NCBI GenBank assembly: GCA_903925205.1
Contig: CAIYEN010000141.1
Location: 1 to 55,084, forward strand
Direction of reading: 5' to 3'
From: an uncultured Opitutia bacterium
GTDB taxonomy: Bacteria > Verrucomicrobiota > Verrucomicrobiia > Opitutales > UBA953
Length of the DNA: 55,084 nt
The translations under genes were made by a program, and so were the position numbers. This document shows, piece by piece, positions 7,107 through 14,988 of this stretch. Positions within the stretch are counted from its first letter, which is position 1. Each line of letters begins with the position of its first letter. The notes under the pieces are model-generated. The model saw nothing but the letters and a program-made list of their open reading frames with translations, was not told where the DNA came from and did not search any database.

Positions 7107-8200
7107 GACTCAGGCTGGTCTTCTTCGCCGCCCCCACCACCGGTGCCGAAACCGACTTCATCGCCGATTTCACCCAAGGGATTATTGCCGCGGCGACGAT
7201 GGGCGCGCCGGGTACGTTCGAGTTCTTTTTGACCCTCCAGCGAGTAGCGCGTGAACGGTACAGCCATCAGACGGGCATGCGGAATCGCCTTATTAGTGAT
7301 TTCGCAGATGCCGTACTTGCCCGACTTAAGGCGCTCGATGGCGTCCGCGATTTCCTTGAGGGCTTCCTGCTCGTTCGAAATCAGCGAGAGCGCGAAATCG
7401 CGGTCCGCGGTGTCCGTGCCCGCGTCGGCCAAGTGCTGGGAGTAACCCGAGAGGTCCCCCGCATCGTCTTTACCGTTTTTCTTAAGGGCTTCTTCGGAGT
7501 GGAAAGCCAAGCCCTTCTGGATGGCTTCGCGCATCGCGGTCAGCAGGTGGTAATAGCGGCGGAGTTTTTCGGGAATTTGCTTGGACTCATCAATCATGCC
7601 ACCGCCCTTGCGGAACGGGTTCACGCCGCCCAAGAGGTCCGCAATCGAAGCGGCCGCGATGTTATGCGACTTATGGCCTTTTTCGCGCGCCGCGGTGGCG
7701 GCTTTCTCGCGGGCCTTCCGTTCTTCTTCTGGCACCCAAAGGTTCAACTTGGAGCCCTCACGCTTGCGGTTCTTGAGATGATCTAAAATATCAGCGAAGG
7801 TGAAGAACTGCAGCTTCGGGCGTACCGGTGCGTCGGGGGTGCCGAGTTGATCATGGCTGACCCGGTGCTTATCGAGGAGCAGCTTCTGCTTCTCGTGTTC
7901 GGCCTTAGTGTCCTTCTTACCGCCCTTAGCAGGCTTGGAGGACTTAGGGGCCACGACCGGTGTCTTCGTCCCCTTGGTAGGGATCACAACCGGCACGGGC
8001 TTGCCCGTGGCTTTGCCAGCCTTCCCGGGCACGGGCTTGACGGGAACCGCCGCCTTAGCCGCCGGCTTGGCCGACGGCGCTGGCTTCTTGGCGACAGGCG
8101 GAGCGACTTTAGCGACGACCTTCTTGACTGGCTTGGGGGCGGTCTTGGGCTTCGCCGTAGGCTTAGCCGCAGGCTTCTTAGGGGCGGGTTTCTTAGACAT
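7103..8200 (-). CDS. DksA/TraR-like protein with long basic N-terminus and degenerate zinc finger
   Basis: A 365-residue protein. Residues 1-100 are a Lys/Ala/Pro-rich low-complexity stretch, probably disordered and able to bind nucleic acid. The middle contains a conserved-looking LQFFTFADILDHLKNRKREG. The C-terminal third resembles DksA: a coiled-coil pair (SNEQEALKEIADAIERL) followed by SGKYGICEITNKAIPHARL. In canonical DksA this last part is a C4 zinc finger; only Cys299 remains and the other three ligands are replaced. DksA binds the RNA polymerase secondary channel with ppGpp; a similar role is plausible but not shown. It lies 12 nt downstream of ileS and overlaps lspA by 4 nt, so all are cotranscribed. 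Confidence 0.82.
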   Translation of the reverse strand: MSKKPAPKKPAAKPTAKPKTAPKPVKKVVAKVAPPVAKKPAPSAKPAAKAAVPVKPVPGKAGKATGKPVPVVIPTKGTKTPVVAPKSSKPAKGGKKDTKAEHEKQKLLLDKHRVSHDQLGTPDAPVRPKLQFFTFADILDHLKNRKREGSKLNLWVPEEERKAREKAATAAREKGHKSHNIAAASIADLLGGVNPFRKGGGMIDESKQIPEKLRRYYHLLTAMREAIQKGLAFHSEEALKKNGKDDAGDLSGYSQHLADAGTDTADRDFALSLISNEQEALKEIADAIERLKSGKYGICEITNKAIPHARLMAVPFTRYSLEGQKELERTRRAHRRRGNNPLGEIGDEVGFGTGGGGGEEDQPES

Positions 8201-8212
8201 GAAGAGTGGTGA

Positions 8213-11041
8213 TTAGGTTTGCGGGTACTTGGCGGCAAGGGCGTCGCGGCACCGTGGAGATACCATACCGTATTTCCCGGAGTCCACAAGCGTAGGCACC
8301 CAGCGCCAAGACCTCGGGCATTTCACCCCAGAGGCATGGTCGACGGCAAACGCCAGCGGGGCCGCGGGTTGCGGCTGCAAGGTGACGGCCGAGACGATCC
8401 AAAGCTCGGTTAAAAGGCCCGCATGCTGGGCAAGGAGGGCGAAATCGGGGTCGGCCGGGTCACCCGTGACCACGACGGCCGCCTCCATGGACTGGCCGAT
8501 TTTCTTCTCTTGGCGAAGGCGCTCCATGGGAACGTTGACTTGGGCGGCCAAGGCCTGGATGGCGGCGACGGCGCCATGGGCAGCCAAACCGGCGGCATCC
8601 TCCCAAGCCGCATCGACCACCGGCCAATCCTGGAGGTGGATGCAGGTGGCATCGACGTACTCGCTGCGGGCGTGTAAGTGCGACCACGCTTCGTCGGCGG
8701 TGAACGGCACGAAGGGGGCGATGAGTTTCAGGTAAGCGCGCAGGACGAGGTCCAGCGCCGTCTGGGTCGAACGACGGAGCGGGTCGTTCGGGGCGGTCGT
8801 GTAGAGGCGGTCCTTAACGACATTGTGATAGGTCGCCGAGAGCGTGCCAGTCGTGAAGCCCGCCAAGGCGGCGGCGGCGCGGTGAAACTCATTGCGTTCG
8901 CAGGCGTCGGTGACTTCGCGGATGAGTTTGGCGGTCTCGACGAGAACCCAGCGGTCAATCGGCGTCAACTGCGCGACCGGGAGGGCATCCTTGGCCGCGT
9001 CGAAGTCATAAAGGTTACCGAGCTGATAGCGCAGCGAGTTGCGCATGCCGCGATACTGATTCGAGATGGTCTCGAAGATGGCGTCGGAAATCGGGATGTC
9101 GCTTTGGTAATTCTCTGAGGCGACCCAGAGGCGAACGATGTCGGCGCCGTACTTCTTGACGTAATCATCGGCGGTCTGTGGCTTGCCGCTCGGGTTGTCG
9201 GACTTCGAGATCTTCTGGCGCTTCTCGTTCACGACGAAGCCGTGGGTGAGGACGGCGCGGTACGGGGCCGACCCCTTGACTGCGATAGCGGTCCAGAGCG
9301 AAGACTGGAACCAACCGCGGTGCTGGTCGGAACCTTCCAGGTAAAGGTCAGCGGGCCAATGGAGCTCCGGGTGACGGGCACACACGGCCAAGTGACTGGA
9401 GCCGGAATCAATCCACACATCGAGCGTGTCGGTGCCCTTCCGGAGATCCTGGGGCCAAGCGGCCGGCACGGGAGCACCGGCAAGCACTTCCTCGACAGAA
9501 GAGGCCCACCACCAATCTCCCCCGTGGGTCGCGACCTGCGCGGCGACATGGCGGACAATGCCGGCATCGAGGTAGGACTCACCGGTCGAAGGCGAGTAGA
9601 ACGAAGGGATCGGCACCCCCCAGGCGCGCTGACGCGAGATGCACCAATCCGGGCGGCCTTCGAGGGCGGCACGGATGCGGTTCTCACCGCTGGCAGGAAT
9701 CCACTTCACCTGGCCCACGGCGGCGAGGGCTTTGGCGCGTAGGCCACCGCGGTCGAGGCCGACGAACCACTGGTCGAGGGCGCGGAAGACGACCGGCGAC
9801 TTCGAGCGCCAGCAGTGCGGGTATTGGTGCTCGAAACTCTGCGACTTCAAGAGCGCGCCCTTTTCCTTGAGCAAGCCAAGGACGGCGATGTTCGCGGGGT
9901 TCTTGCCGTCGGTCTCGAGGACCGTCACGCCCACGAGCGCGGCCGGCACGCGGCCATCGTCAGCGTAGGTACCGTCGTCGCGCACGGGGCAGTAGGGCTC
10001 GAGGCCGTACTTATTCCCAGTCTGAAAGTCTTCGAGGCCGTGGCCCGGAGCGGTGTGCACGCAGCCCGAACCGGCGTCGGTGGTGACGTAGTCGGCGAGG
10101 ACGACGGGCGCGGGGCGGTCGATGAAGGGATGGTGTGGCTGCAGGCCTTCAAGGGCGCGGCCCTTAATGCGGAAACCATCGGTTGCCCCTTCCAGCCCAC
10201 ATTCAGCGACAAAGGCCGCGCGGCGGGCAGCGGCGACGAGGAACGAGCGGTCGCCATGGCAGACCTCCACGTATTCGAGTTCTGGATGCACCGCGATGGC
10301 GAGGTTCGCAGGCAACGTCCAGGGGGTGGTCGTCCATATCACCACAGAGAGCGGATGCGCCGGCGTCAGGCCCTTGGCGCCCGGGTTGGCGACGGGGAAG
10401 GCGACCCAGATAGAGTGGGAGCGCTTGGTGAGGTACTCGATCTCGGCCTCCGCTAAGGCCGTCTGGCAGGGGATTGACCAATAGACGGGCTTCTTGGAGC
10501 GATAGACCAAACCTTGTTCAACGAAACTGCTGAAGCCCTTCAGGATCTCCGCCTCGTAGGCTGGATCCATGGTGCGGTATTCAGATTTCCAATCGGCAAG
10601 GATACCGAGGCGGCGGAACTGCCCGCGCTGCTTTTCGATGTAGGCGGCGGAAAATTCGGCGCAAGCCTTGCGCACGCCCAAGGCGTCGAGCGACTGCTTC
10701 TTCGCCTGGAGTTCCTTCATCACCTTATGCTCGATGGGTAAACCATGGCAGTCCCAGCCGGGCACATAGGGCGTCCGGAAGCCGCGCATGGACTTAAAGC
10801 GCAGGATGGCGTCCTTCAGGAGCTTGTTCAGCGCGGTGCCGATGTGGACGTCGCCGTTGGTGAAAGGCGGGCCGTCATGCAACACGAAGGCCGGCTTCCC
10901 AGCGGCACGCTTTTGGATGGCGGCGTAGAGCCCATTCTTCTCCCAGTGGGCGATGCGCAGTGGCTCGCGTTCAGCCAGGCCGGCCCGCATGGGGAAATCG
11001 GTGACGGGCAGGTTAAGGGTATCCTTGAGCTCTTCGGCCAT
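8213..11041 (-). CDS. ileS: Isoleucyl-tRNA synthetase
   Basis: Class I aminoacyl-tRNA synthetase charging tRNA-Ile. The 942-residue product has the HIGH motif as HIGT (66-69) after HDGPPFTNGDV, PYVPGWDCHGLPIEHKV, the CP1 editing domain (WTTTPWTLPANLA and the TAPGHGLEDF region), the DVWIDSGSSH segment, and the KMSKS loop as KISKS near residue 609. The C-terminal zinc module is degenerate: CPRS (908-911) and SPRC (928-931) replace the two CxxC pairs. I chose the ATG at 11041 (MAEELKDTLNLPVTDFPMRAG); 35 upstream in-frame codons do not resemble the family. First gene of the operon with the DksA-like gene and lspA. Confidence 0.96.
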   Translation of the reverse strand: MAEELKDTLNLPVTDFPMRAGLAEREPLRIAHWEKNGLYAAIQKRAAGKPAFVLHDGPPFTNGDVHIGTALNKLLKDAILRFKSMRGFRTPYVPGWDCHGLPIEHKVMKELQAKKQSLDALGVRKACAEFSAAYIEKQRGQFRRLGILADWKSEYRTMDPAYEAEILKGFSSFVEQGLVYRSKKPVYWSIPCQTALAEAEIEYLTKRSHSIWVAFPVANPGAKGLTPAHPLSVVIWTTTPWTLPANLAIAVHPELEYVEVCHGDRSFLVAAARRAAFVAECGLEGATDGFRIKGRALEGLQPHHPFIDRPAPVVLADYVTTDAGSGCVHTAPGHGLEDFQTGNKYGLEPYCPVRDDGTYADDGRVPAALVGVTVLETDGKNPANIAVLGLLKEKGALLKSQSFEHQYPHCWRSKSPVVFRALDQWFVGLDRGGLRAKALAAVGQVKWIPASGENRIRAALEGRPDWCISRQRAWGVPIPSFYSPSTGESYLDAGIVRHVAAQVATHGGDWWWASSVEEVLAGAPVPAAWPQDLRKGTDTLDVWIDSGSSHLAVCARHPELHWPADLYLEGSDQHRGWFQSSLWTAIAVKGSAPYRAVLTHGFVVNEKRQKISKSDNPSGKPQTADDYVKKYGADIVRLWVASENYQSDIPISDAIFETISNQYRGMRNSLRYQLGNLYDFDAAKDALPVAQLTPIDRWVLVETAKLIREVTDACERNEFHRAAAALAGFTTGTLSATYHNVVKDRLYTTAPNDPLRRSTQTALDLVLRAYLKLIAPFVPFTADEAWSHLHARSEYVDATCIHLQDWPVVDAAWEDAAGLAAHGAVAAIQALAAQVNVPMERLRQEKKIGQSMEAAVVVTGDPADPDFALLAQHAGLLTELWIVSAVTLQPQPAAPLAFAVDHASGVKCPRSWRWVPTLVDSGKYGMVSPRCRDALAAKYPQT

Positions 11042-11081
11042 ATTGACGATAAAATGAGGGAGATTGACCCGGTTAGGCAAT

Positions 11082-11103
11082 ACCCTGCCGGGGCGGGCAG
11101 GGT
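11082..11103 (-). other. Hairpin in the ileS leader
   Basis: ACCCTGCC (11082-11089) and GGCAGGGT (11096-11103) form an 8-bp stem with a 6-nt loop, 41-62 nt upstream of the ileS ATG on the reverse strand. It has the same stem sequence as the rpsP terminator at 1664. There is no T run after it in the ileS direction and no T-box motif is recognisable in 11042-11217. It could be an attenuator or unrelated. Confidence 0.5.
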
Positions 11104-11180
11104 GAACGGCCTGACGAGCGTGGCAAGGGCGGAGATATCCGCCCAAGAAACGCCAAAAATCGGGGGCGGGCGGGGCGAGA

Positions 11181-11209
11181 TTGACAGGCGGGGCGAGAAA
11201 GGCACGAAT
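11181..11209 (+). promoter_or_regulatory. Candidate promoter of the small membrane protein gene
   Basis: A perfect -35 hexamer TTGACA at 11181-11186 is followed after 17 nt by ACGAAT at 11204-11209, a partial -10 match. Transcription would start within a few bases of the ATG at 11218, giving a leaderless or nearly leaderless mRNA. Confidence 0.4.
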
Positions 11210-11217
11210 GAGTCCCC

Positions 11218-11484
11218 ATGGACAACAACATGAAGCCTAAGCTGGTCACCAAGTGGGGGGTCATCGTCGACCTCACCCTGACGGTGATTTTCTACTTCTG
11301 GATGGCCACGATTCTGAAGAAGCACGTGCCTTGGGTCGAAGCAGGCGAAAGCGCCGTCTGGGCCGGTGCCCTCCTCGCCTCCGCCTGCCTCTCGGGCGTA
11401 GTCTGGATGGCCCTCAGCCTGTTCCGCGTCACCCTGGCGGACCAGATGCTTCCGAAGGACGCCGCGGATAAGCAGGGTCGCTAA
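11218..11484 (+). CDS. Small two-helix membrane protein of unknown function
   Basis: An 88-residue protein with two predicted membrane helices: about residues 14-34 (GVIVDLTLTVIFYFWMATIL) and 46-68 (AVWAGALLASACLSGVVWMAL), with a short charged loop between and a hydrophilic C-terminus. I do not recognise the family. The ATG at 11218 has a second Met four codons later as an alternative. The gene diverges from ileS and is followed by a clear terminator, so it is a single-gene unit. It has no Shine-Dalgarno sequence. Confidence 0.8.
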   Translation: MDNNMKPKLVTKWGVIVDLTLTVIFYFWMATILKKHVPWVEAGESAVWAGALLASACLSGVVWMALSLFRVTLADQMLPKDAADKQGR

Positions 11485-11503
11485 GCCCTAGCGCTCTCCC
11501 CGC

Positions 11504-11534
11504 AAGGCCAGCCAGTGCTGGCCTTTTTATTTTA
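11504..11534 (+). terminator. Intrinsic terminator, probably bidirectional
   Basis: AAGGCCAGC (11504-11512), loop CAGT, GCTGGCCTT (11517-11525), followed by TTTATTTTA. It lies 19 nt after the small membrane protein gene. The stop codon of the convergent reverse gene falls within its T run, so it may also serve that operon. Confidence 0.9.
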
Positions 11535-12627
11535 AGGTCGGTTCCGCCAAGACGCCTTGAATTTCCTTCCGCATCGCCTCGGCCTCGCGGACCTCTTTCT
11601 GGAAATCTGCCCAGATGGCATCGAGCTCTTCGGGCGAAGACTTCGGGAAACGCTCCAGCCAGGCTCCCAGCGTTCGCCAAGCGTTATGGTAGACCGGATT
11701 CTGCCGGAGGATCTCCCGGCGCAGAGTCAAGAGCCGTGCCTCCATCGCCTTTTGCACGCCGACGGCCGAGCGTTGCCGAACCACCTGCGGTCCGGTCAAG
11801 ACGACATCGCCCGCCCCGAGGTCGAAGACAAACCGAGCGGCATCCTCTAAAGCTTCCGCCGATTCCCGCATGCCCAAGCTGACGGGGCTCCGGGTGAGCA
11901 GCAGGTTCGCCCGGGCCGCCAACCACCACTCTTCCTCGGACTTGGCCAAGGTGGCCAAAAGCTTCCGCGTGTCTCGGCCCTGCGCTGCGGCGATGAGCAC
12001 GCGGGTCTGCTCGGGAGAAGTCCCAACGTCATGGCGGAGCGCCCGCCAAAACAGGAAGGCTTCCCGCTCCGGCGCTTGGCCTTGGAGGATATCCGCTAAC
12101 CGCGCGGGGGCGGCGCGGCGGCCTTCGCGATACCAGAAATCAACCAACGCCGGACGTAAGAGCGCACGGGTCTCGCTCGCTAAAGCTTGAGCCACCCACG
12201 GTTCGCTGGCCGTCACGGGCTGGCCCGCCGCAAACGCCACCCGGCCCACCCAAGTGCGGGCCGCAGCCTCCGAAGCACGCTGGGGCGCCGCCTCCGGAGC
12301 AGCGAGCCGGAGCGAGACAATGACTTGGCCGGCTTGCGCCCGCACACTGACATCGGGCTGCCCAGGTAGATCGATAATTTCCAAGCGCCCCTTCGCTTGG
12401 GGGACGCCATTGACGACCCCTGGGATGGCCGGAATCGCCAAAACTTGCTGCGTGTAGCGCTCCAGCGCCGAGCAATGCACGGCGACAAAACTTACCTCGG
12501 CGAGATCATAGCCAAGCACAACCGCCAGGCTGCCCTCATTGGCAAAAACGCGCGGCGCCTCGGGCCCGGGGGCCGCCACGGGCTCGCCCGCCGCAAGGAA
12601 AACCCACGTCGCCAAGAGGCTCAGCAT
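11527..12627 (-). CDS. Secreted protein of unknown function
   Basis: A 366-residue protein beginning MLSLLATWVFLAAGEPVAA, a likely signal peptide cleaved near residue 14-20. A beta-rich N-terminal half (VFANEGSLAVVLGYDLAEV, GRLEIIDLPGQPDVSV) precedes a mostly helical C-terminal half (LADILQGQAPEREAFLFWRAL and the charged tail WADFQKEVREAEAMRKEIQG). I recognise no domain. The ATG at 12627 is 4 nt after the stop of the upstream coiled-coil gene; longer in-frame starts would overlap that gene. It is the third gene of the reverse trpS operon. The pairing with the coiled-coil membrane protein suggests a shared envelope role, but no function can be given. Confidence 0.75.
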   Translation of the reverse strand: MLSLLATWVFLAAGEPVAAPGPEAPRVFANEGSLAVVLGYDLAEVSFVAVHCSALERYTQQVLAIPAIPGVVNGVPQAKGRLEIIDLPGQPDVSVRAQAGQVIVSLRLAAPEAAPQRASEAAARTWVGRVAFAAGQPVTASEPWVAQALASETRALLRPALVDFWYREGRRAAPARLADILQGQAPEREAFLFWRALRHDVGTSPEQTRVLIAAAQGRDTRKLLATLAKSEEEWWLAARANLLLTRSPVSLGMRESAEALEDAARFVFDLGAGDVVLTGPQVVRQRSAVGVQKAMEARLLTLRREILRQNPVYHNAWRTLGAWLERFPKSSPEELDAIWADFQKEVREAEAMRKEIQGVLAEPTLK

Positions 12628-12631
12628 CGTA

Positions 12632-13828
12632 TCACGAACCCGTGAAGTGGCTCTCGTCGACCTCGACCGGCTCGCCGCCCGAAAGATGGAGCGGTTCACC
12701 TAATGGCGTCTGGTCGTTCTTCCAGACTTCCACCGTCGCGGGGGCATCGGGCTCCGGCGAAACCCACTGCCAGCGACCGATACCAAGGAAAGTCATGAGC
12801 TGACCTTTATCCGGGCTCAGGCCTGGGCCGGTGCCGCGGACATACGGCTTGTTGCCGATGCCAATCATCAAGTTAATCGTCAACACCGTGCCGCCCCCCG
12901 CCGGCGCAGGGGCGACTTCGGCGGACTCCACGTCCTCGGTGAACGCTGCTTCAAGCGAAGCCGCTTCCTCCTCTTCGGCCGCCGCCGCGATGGTCGACTC
13001 AATCGGGGCCTTCACGTCTTCGATAACAATCTCCGCTTGAGTGGCCTCCGGCGCTTCAGCGGCCACCGCCGACGGGCGCGGAGCGGAAGCGACCGGAGCA
13101 TTTTCCTGCCATGCTTTCACCTCAGCCTGCACGGACTCGAGGGCTTCGCTCAGCTTGTCCGTCGCCACCGCCGCCTTCTGGCCGGACTTCTTTAAATCTT
13201 CGCGGAGTTTCTTTAGGTCATCCGCCACCGACGTCTGCTGAGCCGTGACGTCACTACGTAAGGCCTTCACGGCTTCGGCTGTTTCTTCGACATCCGCGAC
13301 AGATCCGCGGACGGACACCGCCAAGGCTTCGATCTGCGTTGTTAATTCCTCAACGGCTTCCTGCTTAGCGGAACTACCGCTGGCGGCGACGGCCGCCTCC
13401 AGCACCTTGGCCTTCGCTTCCAACGCCGTCAGCGCGGCCTTGAGGGCATTCAATTCGGCGGAAGCACGTTGGGCGACGGCCGCCGCGGCGGCCTCGCCGG
13501 CCTGGCGGGCGGTGACTTCGATTTCGCCCACGCGGCGGGAAACGGCTTCGGTACCCGCACGGAAATCATCGCGTAACCCATCGATCTCGGCGGCCAACGC
13601 CGTCCGCAGGCGAGCCTGTTCGGCCAGACGCTCCTTCTTATCGCCGCCATCCATCAACACGGGAATGACCACGATCAGCGAAGCGCCCAAGATACCGAGG
13701 ACGGCCAAAAAGGCCTCCAGGCCATCGTGGGGGTTCAGGTCGAGGCAAAGGATGGCGATGACGGCGATGAAGTCGGCCGCCACCAAGTACCATTTTTCTT
13801 TGAGGATTTTTTCGAGGTCGCGGTGCAT
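12632..13828 (-). CDS. Membrane-anchored coiled-coil protein of unknown function
   Basis: A 398-residue protein. Two hydrophobic segments near the N-terminus (about residues 14-31 and 37-59, LEAFLAVLGILGASLIVVIPVLM) anchor it. Residues 65-240 are a long Ala/Glu/Lys-rich coiled coil (for example LKKLREDLKKSGQKAAVATD). An acidic Pro/Ala linker follows, then a compact C-terminal domain of about 85 residues containing NLMIGIGNKPYVRG and FLGIGRWQWVSPEPDAPATV, which looks like a beta-sandwich. I do not recognise that domain. Its ATG is 21 nt after the trpS stop, so it is cotranscribed with trpS and the secreted protein that follows. Confidence 0.8.
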   Translation of the reverse strand: MHRDLEKILKEKWYLVAADFIAVIAILCLDLNPHDGLEAFLAVLGILGASLIVVIPVLMDGGDKKERLAEQARLRTALAAEIDGLRDDFRAGTEAVSRRVGEIEVTARQAGEAAAAAVAQRASAELNALKAALTALEAKAKVLEAAVAASGSSAKQEAVEELTTQIEALAVSVRGSVADVEETAEAVKALRSDVTAQQTSVADDLKKLREDLKKSGQKAAVATDKLSEALESVQAEVKAWQENAPVASAPRPSAVAAEAPEATQAEIVIEDVKAPIESTIAAAAEEEEAASLEAAFTEDVESAEVAPAPAGGGTVLTINLMIGIGNKPYVRGTGPGLSPDKGQLMTFLGIGRWQWVSPEPDAPATVEVWKNDQTPLGEPLHLSGGEPVEVDESHFTGS

Positions 13829-13849
13829 GGGGTTGGGGTAAGGGGAAAC

Positions 13850-14869
13850 TCAGCGCGGGCGTTCGACGAAGCCCACCTTGCGGTTGACCTTGGACATCGT
13901 GCGGAAGGCCGTGGCTTGGGCCTTTTCGGCGCCGGACTTAAAGATGACATTGAGCGCTTCGCGGTCCTTGATGAGCTCGTCGTAGCGCAGGCGGACGGGA
14001 TCGAGGGTCGCGACCACGGCATCGGCCACCGCCTTCTTGAAATCGCCATAACCCTTGCCCGCGAACTCCGCCGTGAGCGTCGGAACGTCACGGCCTGTAC
14101 ACGCCGAAAGAATGGTCAGCAAGTTCGTGACGCCGGGCTTATCGTCCCCGGGGCGCACTTCGGCGCCCGAGTCGGTGACGGCCGACATGAGTTTCTTGCG
14201 AATCTCTTCGGGTCGATCGGTCACGTAGACCGTGGCAGCCTGGTTGGGATCCGACTTCGACATCTTCGCGGTCGGGTCCTGCAGGGACATGATACGCGAA
14301 CCGACCTTGGAGATGAACGGGGACGGCACCTTAAAGGTCTCGGAATAGCGGTGATTGAACTTCTCAGCGAGGTCACGGGCCAACTCGAGGTGCTGCTTCT
14401 GGTCATCCCCCACCGGCACCAACTCGGCATTATAAAGCAGGATATCCGCCGCCATCAGGACGGGGTAGAAGAGGAGGCCCGCATCGACCGACTGCTGTTT
14501 CTTGGCCTTATCCTTGTACTGGGTCATCCGCTCCAACTGCCCAAGCGGACAGAGGCAGCCTAAGATCCAGGCTAACTCGGTATGACCGATGACGTGGGAC
14601 TGGGCGAAAAGGTGACTCCGGGCGGGGTCGAGGCCGCAGGCCACATACTGAGCCAAGCAGGAGTAAGTATTATCGCGGAGCTGGGCCGGGACATGGGGGA
14701 CGGTGATGGCGTGCTGGTCGACGATGCCGAAGTAGCACTCATAGTCGTCCTGCATCCGGCCCCAGTTCAGGACCGCCCCAAGGTAATTCCCCAGATGGAG
14801 GCGACCCGTCGGCTGGGCGCAGGTCAGGACCACCGGCTTGGCGGGCTTTTTTTCGGCTATTTCGCTCAT
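13850..14869 (-). CDS. trpS: Tryptophanyl-tRNA synthetase
   Basis: Class I synthetase charging tRNA-Trp, a homodimer in the cytosol. The 339-residue product shows the HIGH motif as HLGN (25-28) inside QPTGRLHLGNYLGA, then DQHAITV, the VPVGDDQKQHLELARDLAEKFN segment (151-172), and a perfect KMSKS (202-206). Length is normal for bacterial TrpRS. The ATG at 14869 fits the family N-terminus; an in-frame upstream extension (14 codons) is not conserved in TrpRS. It is the first gene of a three-gene reverse operon with two unknown envelope proteins and diverges from the MscS gene. Confidence 0.96.
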   Translation of the reverse strand: MSEIAEKKPAKPVVLTCAQPTGRLHLGNYLGAVLNWGRMQDDYECYFGIVDQHAITVPHVPAQLRDNTYSCLAQYVACGLDPARSHLFAQSHVIGHTELAWILGCLCPLGQLERMTQYKDKAKKQQSVDAGLLFYPVLMAADILLYNAELVPVGDDQKQHLELARDLAEKFNHRYSETFKVPSPFISKVGSRIMSLQDPTAKMSKSDPNQAATVYVTDRPEEIRKKLMSAVTDSGAEVRPGDDKPGVTNLLTILSACTGRDVPTLTAEFAGKGYGDFKKAVADAVVATLDPVRLRYDELIKDREALNVIFKSGAEKAQATAFRTMSKVNRKVGFVERPR

Positions 14870-14934
14870 TCCTCTGGTGCCCAGCGTGGCAAGGCACAGG
14901 CTGGGCATCAAGCGGATAGGGATATCAGTGACGC

Positions 14935-14963
14935 TTGAAATAGCGGATTCTTCCGCCTAGATA
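14935..14963 (+). promoter_or_regulatory. Candidate promoter of the MscS gene
   Basis: TTGAAA at 14935-14940 and TAGATA at 14958-14963 are spaced by 17 nt, in the divergent region between trpS and the MscS gene. A small inverted repeat GCGGA/TCCGC (14943-14956) fills most of the spacer and could be an operator. The remaining leader is about 20 nt and pyrimidine-rich. Confidence 0.45.
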
Positions 14964-14988
14964 AAACAACGCACCTCCCCCCTCTCCT

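Noticed and set aside
11042-11217. T-box or other riboswitch in the ileS leader
   Set aside because: Only one simple hairpin is seen; no T-box consensus or specifier loop can be found.
13245-13841. A 198-codon forward frame opposite the coiled-coil gene
   Set aside because: Ser/Ala/Arg-rich antisense translation of a repetitive Ala-rich coiled coil; no independent support.
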